DNA from: Flavobacterium sp. MedPE-SWcel
Lineage (GTDB): Bacteria; Bacteroidota; Bacteroidia; Flavobacteriales; Flavobacteriaceae
Length of the DNA stretch: 64,000 nt
Reading direction: 5' to 3'
Assembly: GCA_001874325.1 (NCBI GenBank)
Contig: MPCW01000014.1
Coordinates: forward strand, 1-64,000
Below the pieces are notes generated by a model. The model worked only from the letters and a program-made list of their open reading frames with translations, made no database searches and had not been told where the DNA came from. Made by a program: the position numbers and the translations under genes. Shown here one piece after another: positions 49,976 through 58,427 of this stretch (positions within the stretch are counted from its first letter, which is position 1; each line of letters starts with the position of its first letter).

Positions 49976-50271
49976 TGGCAAAACGATTGAATGATAATAA
50001 CTCGATAGGTGATGTGTTAAAAGAGTTTATAGGAGCTAATAAATTACAATCTGGTATTGATAAGATTGATGTGCGTGATGCCTGGAAAAACCTAATGGGT
50101 AATGGTGTAAATAATTACACAAGCGAAATTATGCTTAAAAATAATACGCTTTATGTAGCACTTACATCAGCAGTATTGCGAGAGGAGTTGAGTTATGGTA
50201 AGGAGAAAATCATTAAGATGATTAATGAAGAACTTGGTAGGGAGGTAGTAAAGGAAGTAATATTACGATAA
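49975..50271 (+). CDS. DciA-like (DUF721) helicase-loader family protein
   Basis: The 98-aa product matches DUF721, named DciA after its role in loading the replicative helicase DnaB in bacteria that lack DnaC/DnaI. Visible features are the N-terminal helix S-I-G-D-V-L-K-E-F-I, then V-R-D-A-W-K-N-L-M-G-N-G-V-N near 36-50 and the L-Y-V-A-L-T-S-A-V-L-R-E-E-L block near 62-75. The length fits the short form of the family. Its ATG overlaps the stop of the lipoprotein gene, and it ends at a strong terminator. Confidence 0.8.
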   Translation: MAKRLNDNNSIGDVLKEFIGANKLQSGIDKIDVRDAWKNLMGNGVNNYTSEIMLKNNTLYVALTSAVLREELSYGKEKIIKMINEELGREVVKEVILR

Positions 50272-50274
50272 AAT

Positions 50275-50303
50275 AAAAATGCCGCTATATAGCGGCATTT
50301 TTT
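50275..50303. terminator. Bidirectional intrinsic terminator
   Basis: AAAAATGCCGCT (50275-50286) and AGCGGCATTTTT (50291-50302) form a perfect 12-bp stem with an ATAT loop. It lies between the convergent dciA-like and ndk genes. Confidence 0.9.
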
Positions 50304-50326
50304 ATATAATAGAGTATATCTTTATA

Positions 50327-50746
50327 TTAGAATTGCTCTCTACCTGCAAAATGGAATGCACCTTCTATTGCAGCATTCTCATCGCTATCAGAACCGTGAA
50401 CAGCGTTTTCACCGATTGAAGTAGCATATTTTTTACGGATAGTACCTTCTGCAGCTTCTGCAGGGTTAGTAGCACCAATTAAAGCTCTAAAGTCTTCAAT
50501 TGCATTATCTTTTTCAAGAATAGCAGCTACGATAGGACCTCTAGACATAAATTCTACAAGCTCACCATAAAAAGGTCTTTCACTGTGTACAGCATAAAAT
50601 TCTTTAGCATCAGCTACTGTAAGTTGTGTTAATTTAAGAGAAACGATTCTGAAACCTGCTTCAGTTATCATTGATAAAATACCACCGATGTGTCCATTTT
50701 CAACAGCATCTGGCTTAATCATTGTAAAAGTTCTGTTTGTTGCCAT
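50327..50746 (-). CDS. ndk: Nucleoside diphosphate kinase
   Basis: Ndk transfers the gamma-phosphate of ATP to other nucleoside diphosphates. The 139-aa product has [10 protein letters not shown] near 6-15, the phosphate-binding R-G-P-I-V-A-A-I near 88-95, and the catalytic His in [12 protein letters not shown] near 114-125. It is full length for the family. It is cytoplasmic and single-gene, with a good -7 box upstream. Confidence 0.97.
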   Translation of the reverse strand: MATNRTFTMIKPDAVENGHIGGILSMITEAGFRIVSLKLTQLTVADAKEFYAVHSERPFYGELVEFMSRGPIVAAILEKDNAIEDFRALIGATNPAEAAEGTIRKKYATSIGENAVHGSDSDENAAIEGAFHFAGREQF

Positions 50747-50766
50747 GATTCTTTTTAATTTTGCTG

Positions 50767-50774
50767 CAAAAATA
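50767..50774 (-). promoter_or_regulatory. -7 box of ndk
   Basis: Reads TATTTTTG on the minus strand, an exact TAnnTTTG, 20 nt upstream of the ATG at 50746. Confidence 0.5.
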
Positions 50775-50824
50775 GTAGTTTTTAAATTAATAACTTTAAT
50801 TAATTATTAATGTTTCTACTTTTT

Positions 50825-52414
50825 TTAAAGTACTATTACAGCAAACTCTTGTTCTAGTGGTTTTAAGTTATTTAATAGCTTTTTTAGTAGGCTATTACTA
50901 TGGTCAAGATAAAATTCAGAGAAATTAGTTTTTCGTTCTTGTAAGCTTTGCGAAGGGAAAAGTTCGTTTTGTAATATTGCAATACGCTCTAGTTCATCAG
51001 CATGATTACGCTTTTCTGCTTTTAGTAGTCGTTTTTCAAGATTATCAAGCCCTTTTAGCTGTTTAACCTCTTGTGCTTTTATAGCACCAGTAAATGTTGC
51101 ATCAGTTTTAGTAGCAATTTCAGATAGTTTTTCAAACTGTTGTTTCAAAAACTCTTTTTGTTCACTAAAATCGAGTTTGAATTCTGAAAACTCTTGAGTT
51201 TTACTATTTATTAGCTTTTGTTGCTTCGAGAATACATCTTTCCAACTGAGGTTGAGTTTATCTAGTTTATTAGCTTGTTTTTGTGTAGCAAGCAGTACAG
51301 AGTTACGTAATGATAATATTGGGAATGTAATATCAGAGGCTTCAAAAGATGTTTTTAATTCGAACCAATAAGCGAGCTCTCCACCACCACCTATGTAGCA
51401 AAGGTTAGGTAGTATAACTTCTTGGTATAAAGGGCGCATGATTACATTAGGACTAAACTTTTCAGGATGCTTATCTACTAAATTTAGTAGTTCACTTTCT
51501 GTAAAATATAATTCAGTATTGTTAATATGGTATTTTCCATCTTCAAGTATAATGCGCTCTCTAATGTTATCTTCTATATAAAAAAGGTTTATTTCTCTAG
51601 GGTTTACCTGTATGTTATACTCATTAAGCTTCTCTATGGTCTCTGTAACTTTAGCGTGAGATGTTTGATGTAGTAATTCTCTTTTAATGTGTGGTATAAA
51701 TAGCTCTTTTAGCTTTGATTTATCAGCGTCTATTATTACTAATCCTTCATTACCAAATAATTTATTTGCTAAGTAACGAGTAGCGTCAGCTAAGTTGTTG
51801 TGTTTTATATAAGCGGTTTCAAAAAGAGATTTTAAAGCAGTAGCATTATCGCCTAATCCAAGCTCGATACTATAAGCACTTAATATAGAGTCAAGCCCTT
51901 CTGTAGATAATCTTCCTACTGGACCTGTACTTTCAGTATTCCATTGTATTTTTTTATCTCGAAAATTAAAGTAATTAACCTCTTCAAAATCATGGTCCTC
52001 TGTAGCCATCCAGTATACTGGTACAAAATTATGATCTGGATAAGTTTCTTTAAGTTCTTTACATAAATTGATAGTAGATACTATTTTGTAAAGAAAATAT
52101 AATGGTCCTGTAAATAAGTTTAATTGATGTCCAGTGGTAATAGTAAAGGTTGTTTCCTCCTTAAGGAGTTCTATATTAGTTTTTGTTAATACAGATGCAT
52201 CAATGTTTTTATACTGTTCTAATAAAGAGTTTACTAAAACATCACGAGATGTATAAGGGTAGTTTTGTTGTTTTTCGTCAAGTTGAGTTTTAAAATTCTC
52301 AAGTGTAGGAAAACGATGGTATAATGGTTTCAGGTTTTCTTTTTGATTAAGATAATCTATAATTATAGGTGTGAAATATCCTGAATCTTGATAGCTTATA
52401 CAGTCTGATGGCAT
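50825..52414 (-). CDS. bshC: Bacillithiol biosynthesis cysteine-adding enzyme BshC
   Basis: BshC couples cysteine to glucosaminyl-malate in the last step of bacillithiol synthesis. The 529-aa product shows T-G-H-Q-L-N-L-F-T-G-P-L-Y-F-L-Y-K near 95-112, V-P-V-Y-W-M-A-T-E-D-H-D-F-E-E near 131-145 and Y-I-G-G-G-G-E-L-A-Y-W near 350-360, with a long coiled-coil segment near 430-495. It is of the usual length. The other bsh genes are not in the window. It lies 74 nt after a hydrolase gene on the same strand. Confidence 0.93.
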   Translation of the reverse strand: MPSDCISYQDSGYFTPIIIDYLNQKENLKPLYHRFPTLENFKTQLDEKQQNYPYTSRDVLVNSLLEQYKNIDASVLTKTNIELLKEETTFTITTGHQLNLFTGPLYFLYKIVSTINLCKELKETYPDHNFVPVYWMATEDHDFEEVNYFNFRDKKIQWNTESTGPVGRLSTEGLDSILSAYSIELGLGDNATALKSLFETAYIKHNNLADATRYLANKLFGNEGLVIIDADKSKLKELFIPHIKRELLHQTSHAKVTETIEKLNEYNIQVNPREINLFYIEDNIRERIILEDGKYHINNTELYFTESELLNLVDKHPEKFSPNVIMRPLYQEVILPNLCYIGGGGELAYWFELKTSFEASDITFPILSLRNSVLLATQKQANKLDKLNLSWKDVFSKQQKLINSKTQEFSEFKLDFSEQKEFLKQQFEKLSEIATKTDATFTGAIKAQEVKQLKGLDNLEKRLLKAEKRNHADELERIAILQNELFPSQSLQERKTNFSEFYLDHSNSLLKKLLNNLKPLEQEFAVIVL

Positions 52415-52488
52415 TTGATGCTTATTTTCCCGTAAAATTACGGAAAAAACTTAAGTCATATTCTTAATGATTTGTTATGATGCAAAAA

Positions 52489-53334
52489 CTATTCTGTTTT
52501 TAAAAAAGTACACATTTTGTTATACAAGTCATCATCATGCATGCTGTGCTTTAACCCTTGTGTAACTATAAAGTCGGCATTCTCCCAAGTGCTAGCAATT
52601 TTTTTGGCTTCTGTAATATTTACAATCTCATCATTAGCGTCATGGGCAATAAATCCTTGTGTTTTTATGGTAGACGCAAATACACTACCAGAAAACTCTT
52701 CAGGCTTTATATTAAAACGATTAATGAAAATACTCTCTAATAGCGACATAACTCTATCGTTAAGATTTAGCATTTTACTATAGTTGTATAATAGCGTCTC
52801 GAGATCGCTAGGGGCACCTAGTACAATCATTTTTTTTAGATAATCACTTTGATAACGTGCTTGATAATAAAGTGCAGTTGCTCCGCCTAAGGAGTGTCCT
52901 ATCATGTAAGATGGTTGTACTTTTTTAACAATAATATCTATAAATTCGGCATAACGCGGAATATTAAATTCTTGCCCTGAAGATAGCCCATGAGCAGGAG
53001 CATCTAGTGCAGTAATAGTATATCCTTCTTTTTTTAGATAAGGTATAAATTGCTCCCATCTAGAAGTGTTACTTTCCCAACCGTGTACTAATAGTATTTT
53101 TTTGTTATTACCCTTCCAGGTATAGGTCTGAAAAATAAACTCATTGTGAGTTATTGTTTCAGTATCTGCTTCTTGTAGTATCTGTGGCAGATTGTCTTTT
53201 TCAAGACGACCTTCTCTAGGTTCACTAAAAAACTTATAGGCAAGCTTTTTGGCCTTATTAGGAGAGGTGTAGCTTAGTGTGTTTATATATAACCCTAAAG
53301 TTTTTGTAAAGATGTATTTTAAAACCTTTGGCAT
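52489..53334 (-). CDS. Alpha/beta hydrolase
   Basis: The 281-aa product has an alpha/beta hydrolase fold: L-L-V-H-G-W-E-S-N-T near 80-89 (oxyanion region), D-A-P-A-H-G-L-S near 110-117, and the nucleophile elbow G-H-S-L-G-G-A near 145-151 with the catalytic Ser. The Asp is probably in the segment I-A-H-D-A-N-D-E near 232-239 and the His in K-H-S-M near 266. The N-terminal 30 residues are basic with a short hydrophobic stretch but no clear signal peptide. Substrate unknown. It lies between the zinc-ribbon-family gene and bshC, same strand. Confidence 0.87.
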   Translation of the reverse strand: MPKVLKYIFTKTLGLYINTLSYTSPNKAKKLAYKFFSEPREGRLEKDNLPQILQEADTETITHNEFIFQTYTWKGNNKKILLVHGWESNTSRWEQFIPYLKKEGYTITALDAPAHGLSSGQEFNIPRYAEFIDIIVKKVQPSYMIGHSLGGATALYYQARYQSDYLKKMIVLGAPSDLETLLYNYSKMLNLNDRVMSLLESIFINRFNIKPEEFSGSVFASTIKTQGFIAHDANDEIVNITEAKKIASTWENADFIVTQGLKHSMHDDDLYNKMCTFLKTE

Positions 53335-53340
53335 AGTAAG

Positions 53341-53368
53341 AAAAAAAGCCTCCGTTTTTACGGAGGCT
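53341..53368 (-). terminator. Intrinsic terminator after the coiled-coil gene
   Basis: AGCCTCCGT (53347-53355) and ACGGAGGCT (53360-53368) form a perfect 9-bp stem with a TTTT loop. On the minus strand it is followed by a run of seven T residues. Confidence 0.88.
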
Positions 53369-53375
53369 ATAGTAT

Positions 53376-54155
53376 TTATATTTTAGAGAATAATTGTTCC
53401 ATTTTCTCTTTTTCTTCTTCAGCAAGAGCAGTGTCAACTAAAATTCTTCCACTGTGCTCATCAGTAATGATTTTTTTACGAGAAGCTATTTCCATTTGTG
53501 TTTGTGGTGGTATAGTAAAGAAAGAACCAGCCGAAGCACCTCTTTCTATAGATACTACTGCAAGACCATTTCTTACACTACCTCTTATTCTTTTATAAGC
53601 CTTGATAAGTCTTTCTTCAATCTGAACTTCATATTCAGCAGATTTCTTTTTTAAGACACCTTCTTCTTTTTCAGTCTCAGACATAATATCATTTAACTCT
53701 GATTTTTTATGTTCAAGGTGGCTCTTTTTCATGTCAAGCCTTTCAGTAGATTGGTTTACTACTTCGCTTTTGTGCTCTATACTAGCACGCATTTCTTTAA
53801 TATGCTTTTCTGCAAGCTGTATTTCAAGCTCCTGAAATTCAACTTCTTTAGTAAGCGAGTTGAATTCACGATTGTTACGCACATTTTTTTGCTGCTCAGT
53901 ATATTTTTTTATGGCAGCTTTGTGATCATCGATAGCATTTTTCTTACCCTTAATTTGCTCTTCGATAGATTCAAGGTCAGTTTTCAGTTTATCAAGTCTT
54001 GTAGTAAGTCCTGCTACTTCATCTTCAAGATCTTCTACCTCAAGAGGTAATTCACCTCTTACATTTCTTATTTCGTCTATTCTTGAATCAATTAACTGTA
54101 AATCATAAAGTGCTCTTAATTTCTCTTCTACACTTAACTCCTTGGTATTCGCCAT
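53376..54155 (-). CDS. Coiled-coil protein of the C4 zinc-ribbon family, cysteines lost
   Basis: The 259-aa product consists of a long coiled coil (about 10-190) followed by a small domain that aligns with the C4-type zinc ribbon of the family (R-G-S-V-R-N-G-L-A-V-V near 191-201, I-P-P-Q near 215, G-R-I-L-V-D near 236). All four zinc ligands are replaced: the first Cys pair reads S208-A-G-S211 and the second D232-E-H-S235. It therefore cannot bind zinc in the usual way, although the surrounding sequence is well kept. The gene sits just upstream of Nif3 (divergent side), as in many genomes. Function unknown; proteins of this family may act in nucleic-acid or secretion control. Confidence 0.85.
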   Translation of the reverse strand: MANTKELSVEEKLRALYDLQLIDSRIDEIRNVRGELPLEVEDLEDEVAGLTTRLDKLKTDLESIEEQIKGKKNAIDDHKAAIKKYTEQQKNVRNNREFNSLTKEVEFQELEIQLAEKHIKEMRASIEHKSEVVNQSTERLDMKKSHLEHKKSELNDIMSETEKEEGVLKKKSAEYEVQIEERLIKAYKRIRGSVRNGLAVVSIERGASAGSFFTIPPQTQMEIASRKKIITDEHSGRILVDTALAEEEKEKMEQLFSKI

Positions 54156-54205
54156 ATTTATAAGTACTTAAACTGGATTTGTATTTTCTTGCGATAAAAT
54201 AATTG

Positions 54206-54238
54206 CAAAATTAATGATTTTTTTTGTAAGATACTCAA
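54206..54238 (-). promoter_or_regulatory. Promoter of the coiled-coil gene
   Basis: On the minus strand the exact TAnnTTTG box TAATTTTG (54206-54213) lies 22 bp from a TTG (54236-54238), 50 nt upstream of the ATG at 54155. Confidence 0.45.
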
Positions 54239-54325
54239 CTATATAACCTTTTGTGTAGTATTTAGGAGAAATTAAGTATGATAATTTTATATACATTTAC
54301 AGGGTATACCATAATAAATCATACA

Positions 54326-54850
54326 ATGTATCTCAATATCCAACTCAACAGGGCTCAATCTGAAATTGATAAAGGGTTGAAGCAAAGAGCGGCTAATAGG
54401 CTTAAAAATGTGCTTAATACTTATCCAGATGCTACAGAAGCAAGAGAGATGTTGGCATTAATGTATTATGAAAGTGGTTTTTTAGGTATGGCAGGATTGT
54501 ATTGGATGTTAACAGATCCTACCGAGGATTATATTCGAGAGTGTATTAAAGTATATAAGGAATCGGTTAAGAGTTCTTCAATTCAGATATTAAGTGACTT
54601 AAAATATCGGGGGGATAAATCAGGGCTTTCAGGGTACGCTTATAAAAAACTCACAGCTATCGAAAATGAGGTCATAAGTAGGGAACGTTCTACTTCATAT
54701 AAATCTAAGAAAACAGGCAATCACTCAGAAAAAGAAACCTTTAAAGAGAAGTTAATGAGTAGTGCTCCTTTTGGTATCGTGCTGTTATGCCTTATATTCT
54801 TTATTACAGGAGTAATAGTATCGATAACTTGGGTAATAAACCTTTTTTAG
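54326..54850 (+). CDS. DUF6584-like protein with TPR-type helices and C-terminal anchor
   Basis: The preferred start is the ATG at 54326 (M-Y-L-N-I-Q-L-N-R-A-Q), which gives 174 aa; the frame stays open to an ATG 48 nt earlier. Residues 5-55 are amphipathic helices that look like a tetratricopeptide pair (A-A-N-R-L-K-N-V-L-N-T-Y-P-D-A-T-E-A-R-E-M-L-A-L-M-Y-Y-E-S-G). A basic linker follows, then one C-terminal membrane helix (about 148-172). The pattern matches what I recall as DUF6584, of unknown function. It is convergent with Nif3, with stops 2 nt apart. Confidence 0.6.
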   Translation: MYLNIQLNRAQSEIDKGLKQRAANRLKNVLNTYPDATEAREMLALMYYESGFLGMAGLYWMLTDPTEDYIRECIKVYKESVKSSSIQILSDLKYRGDKSGLSGYAYKKLTAIENEVISRERSTSYKSKKTGNHSEKETFKEKLMSSAPFGIVLLCLIFFITGVIVSITWVINLF

Positions 54851-54852
54851 GG

Positions 54853-55947
54853 TTATATGTATTTTACAGGGTTAGTATCTATTTTGGTTACTATAACAGT
54901 AAGGTTTTCGACTCTAGTCTTTAAGTAATCAGCTATATAATCTTTAGTATATCGTTCACTTTCAAAATGGCCAATATCAGCAAGTAGTAATTTATTTTCT
55001 GCTTCATAAAAGTTATGGTACTTCAAGTCAGCAGTTAAATAAGCATCAGCTCCTGAGTTAATAGCATTTTTAATAGCATAACTTCCAGAGCCACCTAGTA
55101 CAGCAACTTTTTTTATAGGTTTTTCTGTATAAGCACTATGGCGAATACCTCCTGTTTGCATTTTGTCTTTTACGAATAATAGAAAATCGTTTTCACTCAT
55201 AGGAGTTTCTAGTTCTCCCACCATACCTAACCCGATGTTTTGATGTTTGTTTTCTAGTTTGTAGATTTCATACGCTACCTCTTCATAAACATGATTATCA
55301 AATAAAGTTTTTAATATTTTACCTTCAAGATGTTTTTCGAAGGTAACCTCTAGTTTAATTTCGTTTCCTTCTACAAATTCTCCAGCTGACCCTATTACAG
55401 GATTACTGTCATTAGTACCTTGATATGTGCCTAGACCTTGTGAACTAAAGCTGCAATTTTCATAATTACCAATATTGCCAGCGCCCGCATTAAACAAAGC
55501 ATTACGTAGCTCTAAAACATTTTCGGGAGTTGTAAAAGTGACAAGTTTATGAATAAAACTTTCTTTAGGTACTAGTACCTTGGTATTGGTAAGCCCTAGG
55601 GCATTACAGAATATTTTATTAACTCCTTGTTTGTGATTGTCTAGTGCAGTATGTACAGCATATATTGCAATATCATTTTTAATAGCTTTTACTATAGCAC
55701 GCTCTACATAGTTTTTTCCTGTTATTTTTTTTAACCCTGAAAATAATATAGGGTGAAAACATACTACTAGATTACATTTTTTGATGATAGCCTCATCAAT
55801 AATAGCTTCTAACGCATCGTGACATACTAATACTCCAGTAACATCATCATTAGAGCTACCTGTTAATAGACCAACATTATCAAAACTTTCAGCATAGGCA
55901 AGTGGCGCCATCTCTTCTAGTGTATTTAGTATGCTTTTAATTTTCAT
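54853..55947 (-). CDS. Nif3-like dinuclear metal-centre protein
   Basis: The 364-aa product is a Nif3 / YqfO family protein (sometimes annotated GTP cyclohydrolase I type 2). It has E-S-F-D-N-V-G-L-L near 20-28, V-V-C-F-H-P-I-L-F near 60-68 with metal-binding His, Y-A-V-H-T-A-L-D-N near 96-104, and the C-terminal D-I-G-H-F-E-S-E near 326-333 with the second metal site. An inserted PII-like domain (about 130-235) is the usual long-form plan. The exact reaction is not settled for the family. It has an ideal promoter upstream. Confidence 0.9.
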   Translation of the reverse strand: MKIKSILNTLEEMAPLAYAESFDNVGLLTGSSNDDVTGVLVCHDALEAIIDEAIIKKCNLVVCFHPILFSGLKKITGKNYVERAIVKAIKNDIAIYAVHTALDNHKQGVNKIFCNALGLTNTKVLVPKESFIHKLVTFTTPENVLELRNALFNAGAGNIGNYENCSFSSQGLGTYQGTNDSNPVIGSAGEFVEGNEIKLEVTFEKHLEGKILKTLFDNHVYEEVAYEIYKLENKHQNIGLGMVGELETPMSENDFLLFVKDKMQTGGIRHSAYTEKPIKKVAVLGGSGSYAIKNAINSGADAYLTADLKYHNFYEAENKLLLADIGHFESERYTKDYIADYLKTRVENLTVIVTKIDTNPVKYI

Positions 55948-55967
55948 GGTAAGAATTATTTAGGGTT

Positions 55968-55997
55968 CAAATATACTTATTAAGCTGTTTTTGTCAA
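55968..55997 (-). promoter_or_regulatory. Promoter of the Nif3-like gene
   Basis: On the minus strand TTG (55995-55997) and TATATTTG (55968-55975) are 19 bp apart, the ideal spacing, 20 nt upstream of the ATG at 55947. Confidence 0.7.
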
Positions 55998-56026
55998 AAG
56001 TATAATAAGATTTGTAGTCTTTAATA

Positions 56027-56059
56027 AATAAAAAAACCGCTTCTGAAAAGAAGCGGTTT
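56027..56059 (-). terminator. Intrinsic terminator after the Cys-repeat lipoprotein gene
   Basis: AAACCGCTTCT (56034-56044) and AGAAGCGGTTT (56049-56059) form a perfect 11-bp stem with a GAAA loop. On the minus strand it is followed by a T-run. Confidence 0.88.
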
Positions 56060-56080
56060 AATAATGTTGTTTATTAAATA

Positions 56081-56482
56081 CTATTGGCAGTCAGTAAGTA
56101 ATTCGTATCCTTGAATAGCAGTAGAATAAGCTACTCCTGAGTCTATTCCACCTACTACAGCATTTCCATTATCACCTTCACATACTTCAAAAGCAGGTAC
56201 TGTTTGTCCTTGAACGGTATATTCTGCACATGTTACACAGTTTGTTGCTGGGCTAGTATCGTTATCACAATTAGCTGTAATGTATTGAGCAACTGTTAAG
56301 CCTGAGTCTATTCCTTCTACAACTACTGTTCCATCAGGACCTTCACATACTTCAAAGTTAGTAGCTTCAGTTAGTTCGCATGTTTGGCAATTGTCATTTA
56401 CACTACCGTTGTCATCATCAGAAGAACAAGCTACAAAAGTCATTCCTGCTAAAAGAGCTAAGGATAAAATAAGTTTTTTCAT
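56081..56482 (-). CDS. Small lipoprotein with two cysteine-rich repeats
   Basis: The 133-aa product has a lipoprotein signal peptide with the lipobox F-V-A-C (C19) and then an acidic stretch (SSDDD). Two related units follow: C32-x2-C35-x10-C46-x25-C72 and C82-x2-C85-x15-C101-x30-C132. Each carries the tag E-V-C-E-G-x-x-G and then V-V-x-G-I-D-S-G. The eight cysteines are probably disulfide-bonded in the periplasm or at the cell surface. I do not recognise a named family; the duplication is clear from the sequence. It is a single-gene unit ending at a terminator and divergent from lpxK. Confidence 0.75.
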   Translation of the reverse strand: MKKLILSLALLAGMTFVACSSDDDNGSVNDNCQTCELTEATNFEVCEGPDGTVVVEGIDSGLTVAQYITANCDNDTSPATNCVTCAEYTVQGQTVPAFEVCEGDNGNAVVGGIDSGVAYSTAIQGYELLTDCQ

Positions 56483-56617
56483 ATTATTTTAATGTTAAAT
56501 ATTAGTTAGATTGCAAACAAAACGAAATAAAGTGTTAAAACCAAGAAATTACATACTAAAATTAACTTTTTGTTATTTTTTTGCAAATAGTTTTAGAATT
56601 GACTTATTTTTATTTTA

Positions 56618-57643
56618 ATGAAAACACTTAGAAAACTATTAATGCCGTTTAGCTTACTCTATTGGGGTATAGTTAGTATTAGAAACCTTTTTTATGATGT
56701 TGGGATTCTGGGATCATCATCGTTTACAGTTCCTGTTATTGTTGTAGGGAATCTTAGTACTGGTGGTACAGGTAAATCACCTCAAACGGAGTATCTTATC
56801 AGATTATTGAGCGATAAATATAGTGTAGCTACATTAAGTAGGGGGTATAAAAGAAAATCTAAAGGTTTTGTGTTGGCAGATGAGAGTGCAGACGCTGATA
56901 AATTAGGAGATGAACCCTACCAGTTTTATAAAAAATTTTCAAATATTACTGTAGCAGTAGATGCAGATAGAGTAAATGGTATTACAAAATTATTAGCACC
57001 AGCAAAGCAGCCGGAAGTTATATTGTTAGATGATGCTTATCAGCATCGTGCAGTAAAAGCAAGTTTTTATATACTATTAACAGCTTATGATGATTTGTAT
57101 GCTGATGATTTTGTATTACCAACTGGTAATTTAAGAGAGGGGAGAAGTGGTGCTAATCGTGCAAATATTATAATTGTTACAAAATGTCCACCAAATCTTT
57201 CAAGTCAAGAACAAGAACAAATTGTTGAAAAATTAAAACCAAATAAAAACCAAAAGGTGTATTTCTCTTTTATAGCTTATGATGACAAAGTGTACAATAC
57301 TACTTCTGAAATAAATGTAGAGGGACTTAGAGATACTGATAAAATTATTCTTGCAGGTATAGCAAAACCACTTCCATTTTTCCGATATTTACAGAACGAT
57401 AATGATGAATGTCTTACTTATCCAGATCATCATTATTTTACTGATAAGGAAATAAAAGAACTAAAGGTTCTTTGTAAAGACAAAATCATTATAACGACCG
57501 AAAAAGACTATATGCGTCTTGAAGGAAAGTTACCTGATGATAGACTGTTTTATTTACCAATAAAAAGTAGCTTTATATCTAAAGGGAATGATTTTGATAA
57601 AACTATTCTAGATTATGTGGGAGAAAGTACAGCAAACGGTTGA
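56618..57643 (+). CDS. lpxK: Tetraacyldisaccharide 4'-kinase LpxK
   Basis: LpxK phosphorylates the lipid A precursor at the 4' position. The 341-aa protein has a membrane-associated N-terminus and the P-loop V-G-N-L-S-T-G-G-T-G-K-S-P near 43-55. It continues with L-S-R-G-Y-K-R-K-S near 75-83, L-G-D-E-P near 94-98, L-L-D-D-A-Y-Q-H-R near 135-143 and T-T-E-K-D-Y-M-R-L near 290-298. The last 29 nt overlap the start of punA in another frame, so the two genes are tightly linked. Its presence confirms a Gram-negative envelope with lipid A. Confidence 0.95.
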   Translation: MKTLRKLLMPFSLLYWGIVSIRNLFYDVGILGSSSFTVPVIVVGNLSTGGTGKSPQTEYLIRLLSDKYSVATLSRGYKRKSKGFVLADESADADKLGDEPYQFYKKFSNITVAVDADRVNGITKLLAPAKQPEVILLDDAYQHRAVKASFYILLTAYDDLYADDFVLPTGNLREGRSGANRANIIIVTKCPPNLSSQEQEQIVEKLKPNKNQKVYFSFIAYDDKVYNTTSEINVEGLRDTDKIILAGIAKPLPFFRYLQNDNDECLTYPDHHYFTDKEIKELKVLCKDKIIITTEKDYMRLEGKLPDDRLFYLPIKSSFISKGNDFDKTILDYVGESTANG

Positions 57644-58427
57644 TTTTATAAACAATAAAATAAATTTTAAGCCAGAATTTGGTGTAATACTAGGCTCGGG
57701 ACTTGGTGGTTTTGCCGATGATATTGAGGTTGAGTTTACTCTTTCTTATAGCGATATCCCTAACTTTCCAGTCTCTACGGTAGAAGGTCATAAAGGGGCT
57801 TTGTTATTTGGTACTATAGGGGCTAAAAAAGTAGTAGCAATGCAGGGACGCTTTCATTATTATGAAGGCTATAATATGCAAGAGGTTACATTCCCTGTTA
57901 GAGTAATGAAATTTTTAGGTGTTCAAAACCTAATAGTATCTAATGCATCTGGTGGTGTAAATCCTTTATATGCAGTAGGTGATATTGTTTTGATAAACGA
58001 TCATATAAATATGATGCCAGAACATCCGCTTCGAGGTAAAAATGATAAGCGTTTTGGTCCTCGATTTGTTAATATGAGTGAACCTTATAATCGAGATATG
58101 ATAGGTAGGGCTAAGGCTATAGCTAGTGATTTAAATATTGAGGTTAAAGATGGTGTGTACTTGGGGTTACAAGGGCCTACATTTGAAACTTTAGCCGAAT
58201 ACCGAATGGTAAAAGCAGTAGGGGCTGATTGTGTTGGTATGTCTACCGTACCAGAAGTTATTGTAGCACGCCATATGGATATGGATTGCTTTGGTATATC
58301 TGTAATAACAGATATGGGAGATGAGGATAACATCGAAGAGGTTAACCATAATGAAGTGCTACAGGCAGCACAAAAAGTAGAACCTAAAGTACGTAAACTA
58401 ATAAAAGAGTTTATAGCAACTATTTAA
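57615..58427 (+). CDS. punA: Purine nucleoside phosphorylase
   Basis: The product (270 aa) phosphorolyses purine nucleosides to base and ribose-1-phosphate. Features of the trimeric PNP family are G-V-I-L-G-S-G-L-G-G-F-A near 23-34 (phosphate loop), V-E-G-H-K-G-A near 57-63, G-R-F-H-Y-Y-E-G-Y near 76-84, N-A-S-G-G-V-N near 112-118, G-P-T-F-E-T near 189-194 and V-G-M-S-T-V-P-E near 207-214. The start at 57615 lies inside lpxK, so translation is probably coupled. Its stop overlaps the convergent gap gene by 4 nt. Confidence 0.94.
   Translation: MWEKVQQTVDFINNKINFKPEFGVILGSGLGGFADDIEVEFTLSYSDIPNFPVSTVEGHKGALLFGTIGAKKVVAMQGRFHYYEGYNMQEVTFPVRVMKFLGVQNLIVSNASGGVNPLYAVGDIVLINDHINMMPEHPLRGKNDKRFGPRFVNMSEPYNRDMIGRAKAIASDLNIEVKDGVYLGLQGPTFETLAEYRMVKAVGADCVGMSTVPEVIVARHMDMDCFGISVITDMGDEDNIEEVNHNEVLQAAQKVEPKVRKLIKEFIATI

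Noticed and set aside
49640..49981. A 113-codon frame antisense to the lipocalin-like lipoprotein gene
   Set aside because: Phe/Tyr/Ile-rich with no motif; the plus-strand gene has a lipoprotein signal and a good promoter.
53709..54050. A 113-codon frame antisense to the coiled-coil gene
   Set aside because: It is the complement of a strongly biased coiled-coil coding region and gives a Phe/Leu/Ser-rich product without family match.
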